Of a DNA stretch of 64,000 nt, positions 12,173-23,995 are shown piece after piece. A program made the translations under genes and the position numbers. The notes under the pieces are model-generated. The model saw only the letters and a program-made list of their open reading frames with translations, was not told where the DNA came from and made no database searches. The stretch covers positions 257,607,330-257,671,329 of the forward strand of contig JAIOJX010000026.1 of the NCBI GenBank assembly GCA_022376925.1, in the 5' to 3' direction. Each line of letters starts with the position of its first letter. The first letter of the stretch is position 1. This DNA comes from Tragulus kanchil. Lineage: Eukaryota > Chordata > Mammalia > Artiodactyla > Tragulidae.

Positions 12173-14302
12173 AAGATTCCACATAGCCAGGATTCATTGA
12201 ACAATTCACTCTTGGCTTTAATTCCCTCATTTCTGAAATGGGCTAATACTCTCTCATTGATTAAAGGAATTATTTCTTATAAACCATTTAAAACTTTCCC
12301 ACGTAAGCCATGGATAAGTTTAGACATTATCGTTAGTCTATCTTTACTTATTTAACTAATTCCACTTCTAGACAGAAAATTCACTGAAAGCAAGGGCCAT
12401 GTGTGATTCAACTTTGTATGTTTAGCGCTTTTCTCAAAAGAGATTTCAACTTTGGAATTCAGTCCCTGTGTCAGAGATACACACCCAACATATTGCCTCT
12501 TCCTGGGCACACAGCTGAATTACCGAACTTTGTACCAGGGTGAAGCCATGTACTGAGTCTCACCAACGAAATATGAGCTGAAATGACTTGTCTCTTCTGA
12601 GCTGATTAAGTTAAGAATGGGTGTGCCTTAGCCATTCTTTCTGACTTCCTGATTAGCTGGTTGGATGAACAACTATCAGCTGGGCTCTCTAAATAACTAT
12701 GTGCAGCAGAGGCCTCATCTACCATCTCCAACCTGCACTGAACCATAAGATGTGAGAGGCGGTGGGGGGGAAGCCCTGGACTTGTTAAGCCACTTGAATT
12801 TTGCAGTTGTTTGTTGCAGTTATTAGACAGCCTTGGTTAGTAAAGTCCCTGTCAGTCAGAGATGACCTGTAGAAGACAACAGGAGGCAGTCATTGAGAAA
12901 CAGGTTAGTTGCTTCAGTTTCCCTGGCAGCATTCTTCAAAGAAAGCTTTTCCTCTCGGAATCACAGAATAAAGTATTTAAATTTTTTAATATATATTTTC
13001 TTCCTAAGTGTCCACAGCAAAGATTTTTTAATGGCTTAAAAACCATTGGACTGTGGAGACACAGAGAGAACAGATTTATGGACAGGGAGGGGCAGAAGAA
13101 GAAAAGGGCAAGACGAACGGAGAGAGCAGCTAGGAAGCATATACATGAACATATGTAAAAGAGCCAATGGAAATTTGCTGTATGACTCAGGGAACTCAAA
13201 CGGCAGCTCTGTAACAACCTAGTGGGACAGGAAAGGTGAAGATTCCACATAGCCAGGATTCATTGAACAATTCACTCTTGGCTTTAATTCCCTCATTTCT
13301 GAAATGGGCTAATACTCTCTCATTGATTAAAGGAATTATTTCTTATAAACCATTTAAAACTTTCCCACGTAAGCCATGGATAAGTTTAGACATTATCGTT
13401 AGTCTATCTTTACTTATTTAACTAATTCCACTTCTAGACAGAAAATTCACTGAAAGCAAGGGCCATGTGTGATTCAACTTTGTATGTTTAGCGCTTTTCT
13501 CAAAAGAGATTTCAACTTTGGAATTCAGTCCCTGTGTCAGAGATACACACCCAACATATTGCCTCTTCCTGGGCACACAGCTGAATTACCGAACTTTGTA
13601 CCAGGGTGAAGCCATGTACTGAGTCTCACCAACGAAATATGAGCTGAAATGACTTGTCTCTTCTGAGCTGATTAAGTTAAGAATGGGTGTGCCTTAGCCA
13701 TTCTTTCTGACTTCCTGATTAGCTGGTTGGATGAACAACTATCAGCTGGGCTCTCTAAATAACTATGTGCAGCAGAGGCCTCATCTACCATCTCCAACCT
13801 GCACTGAACCATAAGATGTGAGAGGCGGTGGGGGGGAAGCCCTGGACTTGTTAAGCCACTTGAATTTTGCAGTTGTTTGTTGCAGTTATTAGACAGCCTT
13901 GGTTAGTAAAGTCCCTGTCAGTCAGAGATGACCTGTAGAAGACAACAGGAGGCAGTCATTGAGAAACAGGTTAGTTGCTTCAGTTTCCCTGGCAGCATTC
14001 TTCAAAGAAAGCTTTTCCTCTCGGAATCACAGAATAAAGTATTTAAATTTTTTAATATATATTTTCTTCCTAAGTGTCCACAGCAAAGATTTTTTAATGG
14101 CTTAAAAACCATTGGACTGTGGAGACACAGAGAGAACAGATTTATGGACAGGGAGGGGCAGAAGAAGAAAAGGGCAAGACGAACGGAGAGAGCAGCTAGG
14201 AAGCATATACATGAACATATGTAAAAGAGCCAATGGAAATTTGCTGTATGACTCAGGGAACTCAAACGGCAGCTCTGTAACAACCTAGTGGGACAGGAAA
14301 GG
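12173..14302. repeat. Direct tandem duplication 5 (unit about 1,066 bp)
   Basis: Copy A is 12173-13238 and copy B is 13239-14302. They are near-identical, including an L1 3'-end fragment. The junction is at 'ggaaagg/tgaagattcc'. Confidence 0.95.
13049..13238 (+). mobile_element. L1 3'-UTR fragment (copy A, cut by duplication)
   Basis: It resembles the ruminant L1 3'UTR: 'gacacagagagaacag', 'catatgtaaaagagcc', 'gctgtatgactcagggaact', 'ctctgtaacaacctagtgg'. It stops at the duplication junction and so lacks the poly(A) end present in copy B. Confidence 0.7.
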
Positions 14303-14446
14303 GTGGAAGCTGGGAGAGAGATTTAAGAGGGAGAGAAGATAATGTACACCTATGCCTAATTCATACTGACGTGTGACAGAAATCAAACCAATATTGTAAA
14401 GCAATCATAAATCAATTAAAAATAAAATATATTTTTTTAAAAAAAA
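14115..14446 (+). mobile_element. L1 3' end with poly(A) tail
   Basis: Same L1 3'UTR as 13049-13238 but complete to the end: 'aatgtacacctatgcctaat', 'aatattgtaaagcaatcat', 'aattaaaaataaaatatat', then an A/T-rich tail. The ORFs are absent, as is usual for a 5'-truncated insertion. Confidence 0.8.
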
Positions 14447-14639
14447 CAATATTCTCTATAAAACACAGCATTGGATTGTGGATTTTTTTTTTCTATTTTA
14501 TTATCATATCCTATTTTAGATACTGGAAATGTTAAGTAAACAGTGCACTGAGTTAAAGAGTTTAAGGCAAAGTTTTTCTGATTGACTAAACTGAACCTTA
14601 AAAAAGACATATGAGTCAAATCATTATGCTCTACCTTAA

Positions 14640-14705
14640 ACTTATACAGTAGTATATGTCAATTATATCTCAATAAAACTGGAAGACAAAAAATTTTAAA
14701 ATAAT
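14640..14705 (+). mobile_element. Old L1 3'-end remnant
   Basis: 'gtcaattatatctcaataaa' followed by an A-rich stretch is a common end of older mammalian L1 subfamilies. Confidence 0.5.
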
Positions 14706-14891
14706 AAAGTAAAAACAAATATTTGGTACAATTCATTGGGGGGAAAAAGATATCATGCTCAGCTTCTTAAAAGATAAGGTTAATCATCATATTTTCTTAT
14801 ATAGAAACCTATAAAAGTTCTCAATTTACAAACTACTATCCTAGCATTCAAGGCCCCTTATGTCCTGGCCCTGCCTTATCTCAGTCTTTAA

Positions 14892-15090
14892 GATAGTATA
14901 GTATCACAGTTAAAAACTCAAAATCTGGGAATTGACTTCTTAGATTTAAATCCCAGCTCTGCCAGCAACTGTGTGCATGATCTTGAGCAACTAATACAGC
15001 GTCTCAAGCCACATCTGTTAACATGGAAATGTCTCATAAAGTTTTTAAGAGATTTAAATAGATTAATACATCTCATGGTCTTAGGGAAAC
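14892..15090 (+). mobile_element. MIR SINE
   Basis: MIR-like order of motifs: 'aaatcccagctctgccagc', 'ctgtgtgcatgatcttgagc', 'gtttttaagagatttaaata', 'attaatacatctcatgg'. It is highly diverged. Confidence 0.75.
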
Positions 15091-15257
15091 ATCTGACACC
15101 ACATGATCAGTCATGTTAATTATTGTTGTGATTACACATCATTGTATAATCAAATTTTATACTATCATTTATGCTCAGGGGACTATGCTGGTTGTGTAGG
15201 AGAATCAACAACAACCACCATAACAGTTTTGTCCATTAGAATTTGTCAGGTCAGGTT

Positions 15258-15310
<53 letters not shown>
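15258..15310. repeat. A-run followed by (TA)n microsatellite
   Basis: About 15 A residues lead into about 19 TA units. This is probably the decayed tail of a retroposon. Length here is likely to be unreliable in any assembly. Confidence 0.95.
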
Positions 15311-15314
<4 letters not shown>

Positions 15315-16577
15315 TGGAAAAAATATTAGTTATAGTAGGTCCCTGATAAATGCTAAATATAACTGAAAAATTTAAAAGAAGGCTTATACTATGTTTCAAG
15401 TATGTTCTTTGAAAACAAGCTTCATGCTAAAACTCCTTTTCATAAAAATTTTATTAAGTTTTTTTTTTAAATAAAACTACTTGCTCAGCATTTTACCAGA
15501 AGGGGAAGAAAAGAATTTTTATCTTCAGAGACTTAAAAATGTTTAATATTAGAAATCATATTCCAGATAATAAAAGCAAATATCAGTTAGCCATATCTTA
15601 ACTGTGGAACTTCCTAAAGCTTGTTAATGTTGCTAAATGTACTTGTTAAGCTATGCAAACAAAAAATACACTATTGCTTTTTTTGCTACACAAAGATTAT
15701 CTTCAATAGTGAGTTTTTTAGAGCTGTGTTCACTCTGAGATTAAATATGCAAAATGAGAGCTTTCCCATATTTTATTTCCTTAGTATTTTTAAATAAAAA
15801 ATTAACTTCTTCAATGAGTGTGTTTTATGTTTTTTAACTTACAATATCTTTCTCCTGATTTTACCTTACTATTTCTGGTTCTAACACCTTGAATCAGATC
15901 CTTCTCTTGCTGTTTTCCCAACCTTTCAAACACTTGTGGACAATGACAGAGGTAGGGAGAATGCTAGCAAACACAGTTCCAAGACCTCTTTGCCCCACCA
16001 GCCCGTAACTCATTTAACAGTATACAAATGATTTAACAATAATACCAGCAGAGTTCCCACAGGAAATCATTTTCATTCCCACCACTGCTTGCAGATGGAG
16101 GTCATGTTTCCCTCTCTCCTTAGTCACTGCTCAGCCAAACTATTCGTATTTACATAAATCTCCCAGTAGTATTAGGTAAACTTTTTGAAATCAGAGCAGT
16201 TTGGAGAGTTGCATATCCAAGAAGGGTCGTGGACGGGAGGACGGAAGAGCTCTTGTACCAGGGCATGGATGATTTTTATTAGCTCTGTCCTGGAATATTC
16301 TCCAATTTCTCTTCCACATCCACTTCTACCTTTGTCCATTCTCCTTTGTGCCCTTGGAGGCTAACTTGTATGGCCTTATTCTCCGATTTTCTGTCAGATT
16401 TGATCAAACTGAGACACTGAGGAGATCAGAGGACAAAAAGAAATTGGAGCTAGAGTATTTGTAATTACTAGTTTTCTCCCTGCTGTGCCTCAGATTGGCA
16501 ATGAGTATATTTCTACACCAACAGCCACAGTTTCTTTCAGAAGGCCATCACTTACATCTACAAATATTCCCTTTGCA
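15311..16577. other. Unclassified single-copy-looking sequence
   Basis: No gene or named repeat was recognised. It includes short poly(T)/poly(A) runs and moderately GC-balanced stretches around 16100-16560. Confidence 0.4.
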
Positions 16578-17084
16578 TTCTAGACATAGGTTTTCCTCCT
16601 TCCCTCTTTAGGTTGTCAACATTTCTCTTACCATTGCTAGTCCAAGGGTAATGCACTAACCTTTAGTTTTCCGTAATATTACCTACTTCTTTGAAAAGAG
16701 TGTCTTTGCTCAAGTCTCTTCAGTTGCCCTTTAGAAATGTCCTCTCCTTTGTTCACTGGGACCCAGGCTGATATTGCCCTAAACCTGGATTATACAGATA
16801 ATATCAGATGGGCTCAACCAGGTTCAAACTGGTGCTATCTAGATAGTATCTAAATAACCAGAAAAGAATGACTTTTTTCTTTCTGAAAATTCAGTTATGT
16901 TTCTGTTATTGAGAATCCAGAATTACAGCCAAATTTAAGGCAAGGCTGCTCAGAAAACAACAAAAAAAAATTTATTAGAAGTCTGTTAACTCCAAAGCTC
17001 TTCAGGGAACTTATTTCTTTCATGTATTAAACTTCGGACTGCTCTCATATATCAGCAAATAGCTCCATCTGATGGGACCAGCAC

Positions 17085-17270
17085 ATGATACAATGGATTT
17101 GTGATTCTCATCTGGGAGCCAGAAACCCTTGCTCCAGGACCAGCTTTTCACTGATAAATTATTTGACCTTGGACAAGTCCCTTAATTTCCCTAACTTCAG
17201 CACTTTTTCAGTCTTCAATAGGACAAAGTTGTAATTTATGGCCTTCCAGTCCCTGTTACATCTTTAACGT
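17085..17270 (+). mobile_element. MIR SINE (copy A)
   Basis: MIR-like motifs: 'gatttgtgattctcatctgg', 'ttatttgaccttggacaagt', 'cccttaatttccctaacttc'. Diverged. Confidence 0.65.
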
Positions 17271-18208
17271 AGGCACACTCTTCCTTGACAGTAAAATCTA
17301 GTGGTGAAGTACCGGCCTTATCATATGTGCCAAATCGTGAAGTCCATGTTTTTATGTAGCCTATAAACCGTCCTGCATCCTCCTAAATTATAGTCAATGA
17401 TAGAGGAGGGGACCTGCCCTGCGAAATGTGAACTGTTGTCTTCTCATCTTAAACAGGGTTTTCTATCTGACCTCTCAAAACCCTGTGGTTGATGGGGTAG
17501 TGTCTGTGAACTGAAATTTAAATGTGAATCAGGACTCTTTCCTGACCTAGTAAAGATGGAGAAACACTAACACTATCATTATTTGTTGCCAATTTTATAG
17601 ATATGATCTAATCTCACTGAATCATGTCCATCATAAGCTTTTAACAAATCTGTGGTTTTGAACATACTATTCCTTCCGCCTGAAATATTTATGTTCGAAC
17701 TTTCTAGACATAGGTTTTCCTCCTTCCCTCTTTAGGTTGTCAACATTTCTCTTACCATTGCTAGTCCAAGGGTAATGCACTAACCTTTAGTTTTCCGTAA
17801 TATTACCTACTTCTTTGAAAAGAGTGTCTTTGCTCAAGTCTCTTCAGTTGCCCTTTAGAAATGTCCTCTCCTTTGTTCACTGGGACCCAGGCTGATATTG
17901 CCCTAAACCTGGATTATACAGATAATATCAGATGGGCTCAACCAGGTTCAAACTGGTGCTATCTAGATAGTATCTAAATAACCAGAAAAGAATGACTTTT
18001 TTCTTTCTGAAAATTCAGTTATGTTTCTGTTATTGAGAATCCAGAATTACAGCCAAATTTAAGGCAAGGCTGCTCAGAAAAAAAAAAAAAAAAAAAAATT
18101 GATTAGAAGTCTGTTAACTCCAAAGCTCTTCAGGGAACTTATTTCTTTCATGTATTAAACTTCGGACTGCTCTCATATATCAGCAAATAGCTCCATCTGA
18201 TGGGACCA

Positions 18209-18394
18209 GCACATGATACAATGGATTTGTGATTCTCATCTGGGAGCCAGAAACCCTTGCTCCAGGACCAGCTTTTCACTGATAAATTATTTGACCTTGG
18301 ACAAGTCCCTTAATTTCCCTAACTTCAGCACTTTTTCAGTCTTCAATAGGACAAAGTTGTAATTTATGGCCTTCCAGTCCCTGTTACATCTTTA
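18209..18394 (+). mobile_element. MIR SINE (copy B)
   Basis: Duplicate of 17085-17270 within tandem duplication 6. Confidence 0.65.
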
Positions 18395-19020
18395 ACGTAG
18401 GCACACTCTTCCTTGACAGTAAAATCTAGTGGTGAAGTACCGGCCTTATCATATGTGCCAAATCGTGAAGTCCATGTTTTTATGTAGCCTATAAACCGTC
18501 CTGCATCCTCCTAAATTATAGTCAATGATAGAGGAGGGGACCTGCCCTGCGAAATGTGAACTGTTGTCTTCTCATCTTAAACAGGGTTTTCTATCTGACC
18601 TCTCAAAACCCTGTGGTTGATGGGGTAGTGTCTGTGAACTGAAATTTAAATGTGAATCAGGACTCTTTCCTGACCTAGTAAAGATGGAGAAACACTAACA
18701 CTATCATTATTTGTTGCCAATTTTATAGATATGATCTAATCTCACTGAATCATGTCCATCATAAGCTTTTAACAAATCTGTGGTTTTGAACATACTATTC
18801 CTTCCGCCTGAAATATTTATGTTCGAACTTTCTAACTTCTCCTTTATCTTCAGAACCCCACTCAAATATTAATTCTTATGTGAAACATTAGTCCGCACTC
18901 CCACATTCTCCTCTGCTCTTCCTGCCCCTACTGTGACTTTACACTGCAGTGCTTCTCCCTTTACCTACTGCACCCTTCCCACAAGTCCCAGTGAGTCAGG
19001 AGCTCTTCAGTCTCCCCTCT

Positions 19021-19729
19021 GTTGTTGTTTGCTCAAACTCATGTCCATTGAGTTGGTGAAACCATCCAACCATCTCATCCTCTGTTGCTCCCTTCTCCTC
19101 CTGCCCTCACTCTTTCCCAGCATCAAAGGCTTTCCAATGAGTCAGCTCATCACATCAGGTGGCCAAATATTGGAGCTTCGGCTATAGTAACCATCCTTCC
19201 AATGAATATTCAGGGTTGATTTCCTTTAAGGCTGATTGGTTTGTTCTCCTTGCTGTCCGTGGGATTCTCAAAAGTATTCTCCAACATCACATTTTGAGAG
19301 GGTTGAGTCTTTGGTGCCCAGCCTTCTTTATGGTCCAACCCTCACATCTGTGTCTGACCTCTGGGAAAACCATAGATTTGACTGTAAAGACCTTCACTGT
19401 CAAAGTGATGTCTTTGCTTTTTAATATGCTGCATGGTTTTGTCACAGCTTTCCTCCAAAGGGGCAAGCATCTTTCAATTTCATGGCTGCAGTCACTGCCC
19501 ACAGTAAGTTTGGAGCTCAAGAAAACAACATCTGTCACTACTTCCATTTTTTCCCCTTCTATTTGCCATAAAGTGATGGGACTAGATGCCACAATCTTAG
19601 TTTTTTGCATGTTGAGTCTTAAGCCAACTCTTTCACTCTCCTCTTTCATCCTTATCAAGAGACTCTTTAGCTCCTCTTCACTTTTCACCATTGAGTGGTA
19701 TTATCTGTATATCTGAGGCTGTTGATATT
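19021..19729 (-). mobile_element. BovB (RTE) LINE fragment, 3' half (copy A)
   Basis: Antisense to the BovB 3' half. It includes a typical stretch read in reverse ('gttgttgtttgctcaaactc', 'atgtccattgagttggtg', 'ttccaatgagtcagctcat'). The fragment is truncated by the duplication junction, and the element continues in copy B (20150-20927). Confidence 0.85.
19287..19691 (-). pseudogene. BovB ORF C-terminal fragment (copy A)
   Basis: A 134-codon open segment matches the region just downstream of the BovB reverse transcriptase active site. In order: an acidic/basic helix with the motif SEEELKSLL, KTKI(V/M)ASSPIT, DVVFLSSK, DCSHEI, ILKSKDITL, MVFPEV and WTIKKA. The upstream RT core is not in this frame, so only the thumb/C-terminal part remains. 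Substitutions at several conserved positions (for example GRK to WRK) indicate decay. The opposite strand carries a 185-codon open frame that is only its antisense shadow. Confidence 0.85.
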
Positions 19730-20149
19730 TCTCAAAACCCTGTGGTTGATGGGGTAGTGTCTGTGAACTGAAATTTAAATGTGAATCAGGACTCTTTCCT
19801 GACCTAGTAAAGATGGAGAAACACTAACACTATCATTATTTGTTGCCAATTTTATAGATATGATCTAATCTCACTGAATCATGTCCATCATAAGCTTTTA
19901 ACAAATCTGTGGTTTTGAACATACTATTCCTTCCGCCTGAAATATTTATGTTCGAACTTTCTAACTTCTCCTTTATCTTCAGAACCCCACTCAAATATTA
20001 ATTCTTATGTGAAACATTAGTCCGCACTCCCACATTCTCCTCTGCTCTTCCTGCCCCTACTGTGACTTTACACTGCAGTGCTTCTCCCTTTACCTACTGC
20101 ACCCTTCCCACAAGTCCCAGTGAGTCAGGAGCTCTTCAGTCTCCCCTCT

Positions 20150-20927
20150 GTTGTTGTTTGCTCAAACTCATGTCCATTGAGTTGGTGAAACCATCCAACC
20201 ATCTCATCCTCTGTTGCTCCCTTCTCCTCCTGCCCTCACTCTTTCCCAGCATCAAAGGCTTTCCAATGAGTCAGCTCATCACATCAGGTGGCCAAATATT
20301 GGAGCTTCGGCTATAGTAACCATCCTTCCAATGAATATTCAGGGTTGATTTCCTTTAAGGCTGATTGGTTTGTTCTCCTTGCTGTCCGTGGGATTCTCAA
20401 AAGTATTCTCCAACATCACATTTTGAGAGGGTTGAGTCTTTGGTGCCCAGCCTTCTTTATGGTCCAACCCTCACATCTGTGTCTGACCTCTGGGAAAACC
20501 ATAGATTTGACTGTAAAGACCTTCACTGTCAAAGTGATGTCTTTGCTTTTTAATATGCTGCATGGTTTTGTCACAGCTTTCCTCCAAAGGGGCAAGCATC
20601 TTTCAATTTCATGGCTGCAGTCACTGCCCACAGTAAGTTTGGAGCTCAAGAAAACAACATCTGTCACTACTTCCATTTTTTCCCCTTCTATTTGCCATAA
20701 AGTGATGGGACTAGATGCCACAATCTTAGTTTTTTGCATGTTGAGTCTTAAGCCAACTCTTTCACTCTCCTCTTTCATCCTTATCAAGAGACTCTTTAGC
20801 TCCTCTTCACTTTTCACCATTGAGTGGTATTATCTGTATATCTGAGGCTGTTGATATTTCTCCAGGCAGTCTTGACACCAGCTTGTCATTCATCCAGCCC
20901 AGCATTTCACATGATGGACTCTGTATA
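20150..20927 (-). mobile_element. BovB (RTE) LINE fragment, 3' half (copy B)
   Basis: Second copy of 19021-19729, offset 1,129 bp. This copy continues past the duplicated unit into further BovB sequence up to a Bov-tA insertion at 20928. Confidence 0.85.
20416..20820 (-). pseudogene. BovB ORF C-terminal fragment (copy B)
   Basis: The translation is identical to 19287-19691, including all decayed positions. That argues against two independent insertions. Confidence 0.85.
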
Positions 20928-21130
20928 TGCTTCCCTGGTTGCTCAGTGGTGAAGAATCTGCCTGCCAATTCAGGAGACACAGATTCAATCGTAGGTCATA
21001 AAGATACCATGGAGAAGGAAAGAGCAATTCCCTCCAGTATTCTTGCCTGGGAAATCCTATAGATAGAAGAGCCTGATGGACTATAGTCCATGGGGTCTCC
21101 AAAGAGTTGGACATGACTAAACAACAGTTC
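20928..21130 (+). mobile_element. Bov-tA SINE nested in BovB
   Basis: tRNA-type head 'cttccctggttgctcagtgg', then 'ccagtattcttgcctggg', 'gatggactatagtccatgg' and 'aaagagttggacatgacta'. Flanks 'ctgtatatg' (left) and 'ctgcatatg' (right) look like a one-mismatch target-site duplication. The BovB fragment resumes on its right side, so the SINE inserted later. Confidence 0.88.
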
Positions 21131-22190
21131 TGCATATGAGTTAAATTAGCAGAGTGACAATATACAGTCTTGTACTCCTTTCCCAATTTTGAACCAGTCG
21201 ATTGTTCCATATCCAGTTCTAACTGTTGCATCTTGACCTGCATAGTATTCTCAGGAGACAAATAATGTGCTCTGGTATTCCCATATCTTTTAGAATTTTC
21301 CACAGTTTTTTTCCAGATCCACACAGTCAAAGGCTTTAGTATAGGCAGATGAAGCAGTGTTAGATGTTTTTTTCTGAAATTCCCTTGCTTTCTGCATGAT
21401 CCAACGAAGGTTGGAAATTTGATCTCTTGTTCCTCTGCTTCTTCAAAATGCAGCTTGTACATCTGAAGGTTTTTGATTCACAAACTGTTGATCCTAGCTT
21501 GAAGAATTTTGAGCATAACCTGCCTAGTATGTGAAATGAGCACAATTATTCAGTAGTTTGAACATTCATTGGCATTGTTCTTCTTTGGGAATGGAGTGAA
21601 ACTGAACTTTTCCAGTCCTGCTGTTCAGTTCATTTCAGTCATGTCCAACTTTTTGCAGTCCTATGTACTGTTGAAGCCTAACTTGGAAGATTTTGAGCAT
21701 TACTTTGCTAGTGAATGAATGCAATTGTGCAGTAGTATGAACATTCTTTGGCATTGCCCTTCTTTGGGATTGGAATGAAAATGGACCTTTTCCTGTCCTG
21801 AAGCCACTGCTGAGTTTTTCCAATTTGTTGGCATATTGAGTGTAGCACTTTAACAGCATCATCTTATAATATTGAAAATAGCTCAGCTGGAATTCCATCA
21901 CCTCCACTAGCTCTGTTTGTAGTAATGCTTCCTAGGGCCCACTTGACTTCACACTCTAAGATGTCTAGCTCTAGGTGAGTAATCATACCATCGTGGTCAT
22001 TAGCTCATTGAAGTCTTTTTTGTATAGTTCTTCTATGTATTCTTTCCATCTCATCTTAGTATCTTCTGCTTCTGTTAGGTCCATACTGTTTCTGTCCTTT
22101 ACTGTGCCTATCTTTGCATGGAATGTTTGCTTGGCATCTCTAATTTTCTTGTAGAGATCTCTAGTTTTTCCCACAAGCCTACCAACCTTG
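21131..22190 (-). mobile_element. BovB LINE fragment, RT region (copy A)
   Basis: Antisense BovB continuing from the other side of the Bov-tA. Minus-strand translations give short, frame-broken pieces of the BovB polyprotein, such as TRDLYKKIRDAK, DLTEAED and EYIEELYKKD at 21983-22174, and VMLKIFQVRLQQY near 21690. A segment around 21495-21620 is repeated imperfectly at 21680-21800, with a short Bov-A-like stretch ('gttcagttcatttcagtc') in between. This suggests an old internal rearrangement. Confidence 0.85.
21983..22174 (-). pseudogene. BovB ORF fragment upstream of RT (copy A)
   Basis: A 63-codon open piece of the BovB ORF just upstream of the RT palm (GKTRDLYKKIRDAK...KRW-like EYIEELYKKD). 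It ends at a stop and is frameshifted relative to the following piece. No catalytic motif is present here. Confidence 0.75.
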
Positions 22191-22314
22191 CCTCTGAGTG
22201 TCTCCTAAGTGCCTCCTGCAGAAGCACAGGTCAGCAGGGGCCAGCAGCTGTCCTGGGAAGCACAGTGTAGGGTGTAAGTCCTACTGAAGGAGGCTGCCAT
22301 TAACAGCTAAGCCT

Positions 22315-23341
22315 ACAGTCTTGTACTCCTTTCCCAATTTTGAACCAGTCGATTGTTCCATATCCAGTTCTAACTGTTGCATCTTGACCTGCATAGTATT
22401 CTCAGGAGACAAATAATGTGCTCTGGTATTCCCATATCTTTTAGAATTTTCCACAGTTTTTTTCCAGATCCACACAGTCAAAGGCTTTAGTATAGGCAGA
22501 TGAAGCAGTGTTAGATGTTTTTTTCTGAAATTCCCTTGCTTTCTGCATGATCCAACGAAGGTTGGAAATTTGATCTCTTGTTCCTCTGCTTCTTCAAAAT
22601 GCAGCTTGTACATCTGAAGGTTTTTGATTCACAAACTGTTGATCCTAGCTTGAAGAATTTTGAGCATAACCTGCCTAGTATGTGAAATGAGCACAATTAT
22701 TCAGTAGTTTGAACATTCATTGGCATTGTTCTTCTTTGGGAATGGAGTGAAACTGAACTTTTCCAGTCCTGCTGTTCAGTTCATTTCAGTCATGTCCAAC
22801 TTTTTGCAGTCCTATGTACTGTTGAAGCCTAACTTGGAAGATTTTGAGCATTACTTTGCTAGTGAATGAATGCAATTGTGCAGTAGTATGAACATTCTTT
22901 GGCATTGCCCTTCTTTGGGATTGGAATGAAAATGGACCTTTTCCTGTCCTGAAGCCACTGCTGAGTTTTTCCAATTTGTTGGCATATTGAGTGTAGCACT
23001 TTAACAGCATCATCTTATAATATTGAAAATAGCTCAGCTGGAATTCCATCACCTCCACTAGCTCTGTTTGTAGTAATGCTTCCTAGGGCCCACTTGACTT
23101 CACACTCTAAGATGTCTAGCTCTAGGTGAGTAATCATACCATCGTGGTCATTAGCTCATTGAAGTCTTTTTTGTATAGTTCTTCTATGTATTCTTTCCAT
23201 CTCATCTTAGTATCTTCTGCTTCTGTTAGGTCCATACTGTTTCTGTCCTTTACTGTGCCTATCTTTGCATGGAATGTTTGCTTGGCATCTCTAATTTTCT
23301 TGTAGAGATCTCTAGTTTTTCCCACAAGCCTACCAACCTTG
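22315..23341 (-). mobile_element. BovB LINE fragment, RT region (copy B)
   Basis: Duplicate of the right part of 21131-22190. Confidence 0.85.
23134..23325 (-). pseudogene. BovB ORF fragment upstream of RT (copy B)
   Basis: The translation is identical to 21983-22174. Confidence 0.75.
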
Positions 23342-23345
23342 CCTC

Positions 23346-23995
23346 TGAGTGTCTCCTAAGTGCCTCCTGCAGAAGCACAGGTCAGCAGGGGCCAGCAGCT
23401 GTCCTGGGAAGCACAGTGTAGGGTGTAAGTCCTACTGAAGGAGGCTGCCATTAACAGACTATAAAGCTGCTGAGCAGGACGGGGAAAGACTCTGGAGGGT
23501 GCAAACAAAACCATGTGTGCACCAGGACCCACAGAAAAAAGCAGTACCCTCCACAAAACACTGAGCCAGATCTGCTTTGAGTGTATGAGTGTCTCCTGTG
23601 GAGGCATGGCTCAGCAGTGGCCTGTAGTAGTCCTGGGAGGTGTGATGTGTGGCACAAGTCCTCTTGAAAGAGGTCACCGATAGATGGACTATAGAACCAC
23701 CAAGCAAAACTGGGGAAATAGACCCAGGAGGGCACAAACCAAACTTTGTGGGCATCAAGACCCAGGATAAAGGAGCTGTGACCCCACATGAGACTAAGCC
23801 AGACTTGTTTCTGAGTGTTCTGCAGTCTCCAGCAGAGGCTTGGGTCCACAGTGGCCTGTCATGTGGTCAAGGACACTGAAATAGCAGTCCTGGTGCAGCA
23901 TGCTGGTATAAGTCCTCTTGGAGAAGGTCGCCATTACCCCTACCATAGTTGGCCAAACTACAGGGAGAGAAAATGGCTCCACCCATCAGCAGATA
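23346..23995 (+). repeat. About 2.7 tandem monomers of ~232 bp, LINE 5'-UTR-like
   Basis: Three successive monomers start near 23362, 23594 and 23827. Each contains a 'gtctcctg..gagg' segment, 'aagtcct..tgaa..aggtc/ggctgcca', a 'ggcacaaa' segment and 'gacccaggataaagga'-like sequence. They are diverged from each other, so this is a genuine old tandem array, unlike the near-identical 1.1-kb duplications. It looks like the 5' UTR of BovB, and a related module occurs in the old L1 at 51.4-51.7 kb. Naming the parent element is an inference. Confidence 0.55.

Larger units (their letters stand above)
16578..18834. repeat. Direct tandem duplication 6 (unit about 1,124 bp)
   Basis: Copy A is 16578-17701 and copy B is 17702-18834. 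The most visible difference is an A-run: copy A has 'aaaacaacaaaaaaaaa' near 16955 while copy B has about 22 consecutive A residues near 18079. Confidence 0.95.
18601..20861. repeat. Direct tandem duplication 7 (unit about 1,129 bp)
   Basis: Copy A is 18601-19729 and copy B is 19730-20861. The join is inside 'gttgatatttct'. It overlaps duplication 6, so the segment beginning 'ctcaaaaccctgtggttg' is present three times (17473, 18602, 19731). Confidence 0.95.
21163..23457. repeat. Direct tandem duplication 8 (unit about 1,151 bp)
   Basis: Copy A is 21163-22307 and copy B is 22315-23457. A 7-bp filler separates them. Both contain the same decayed BovB sequence, including identical frame breaks. 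Confidence 0.95.

Noticed and set aside
15258..15310. Regulatory function of the TA tract
   Set aside because: Simple microsatellite behind an A-run; no evidence of function.
19159..19716. 185-codon open frame on the plus strand (and its copy at 20288-20845)
   Set aside because: It is the antisense reading of the BovB ORF fragment and has no independent protein character.
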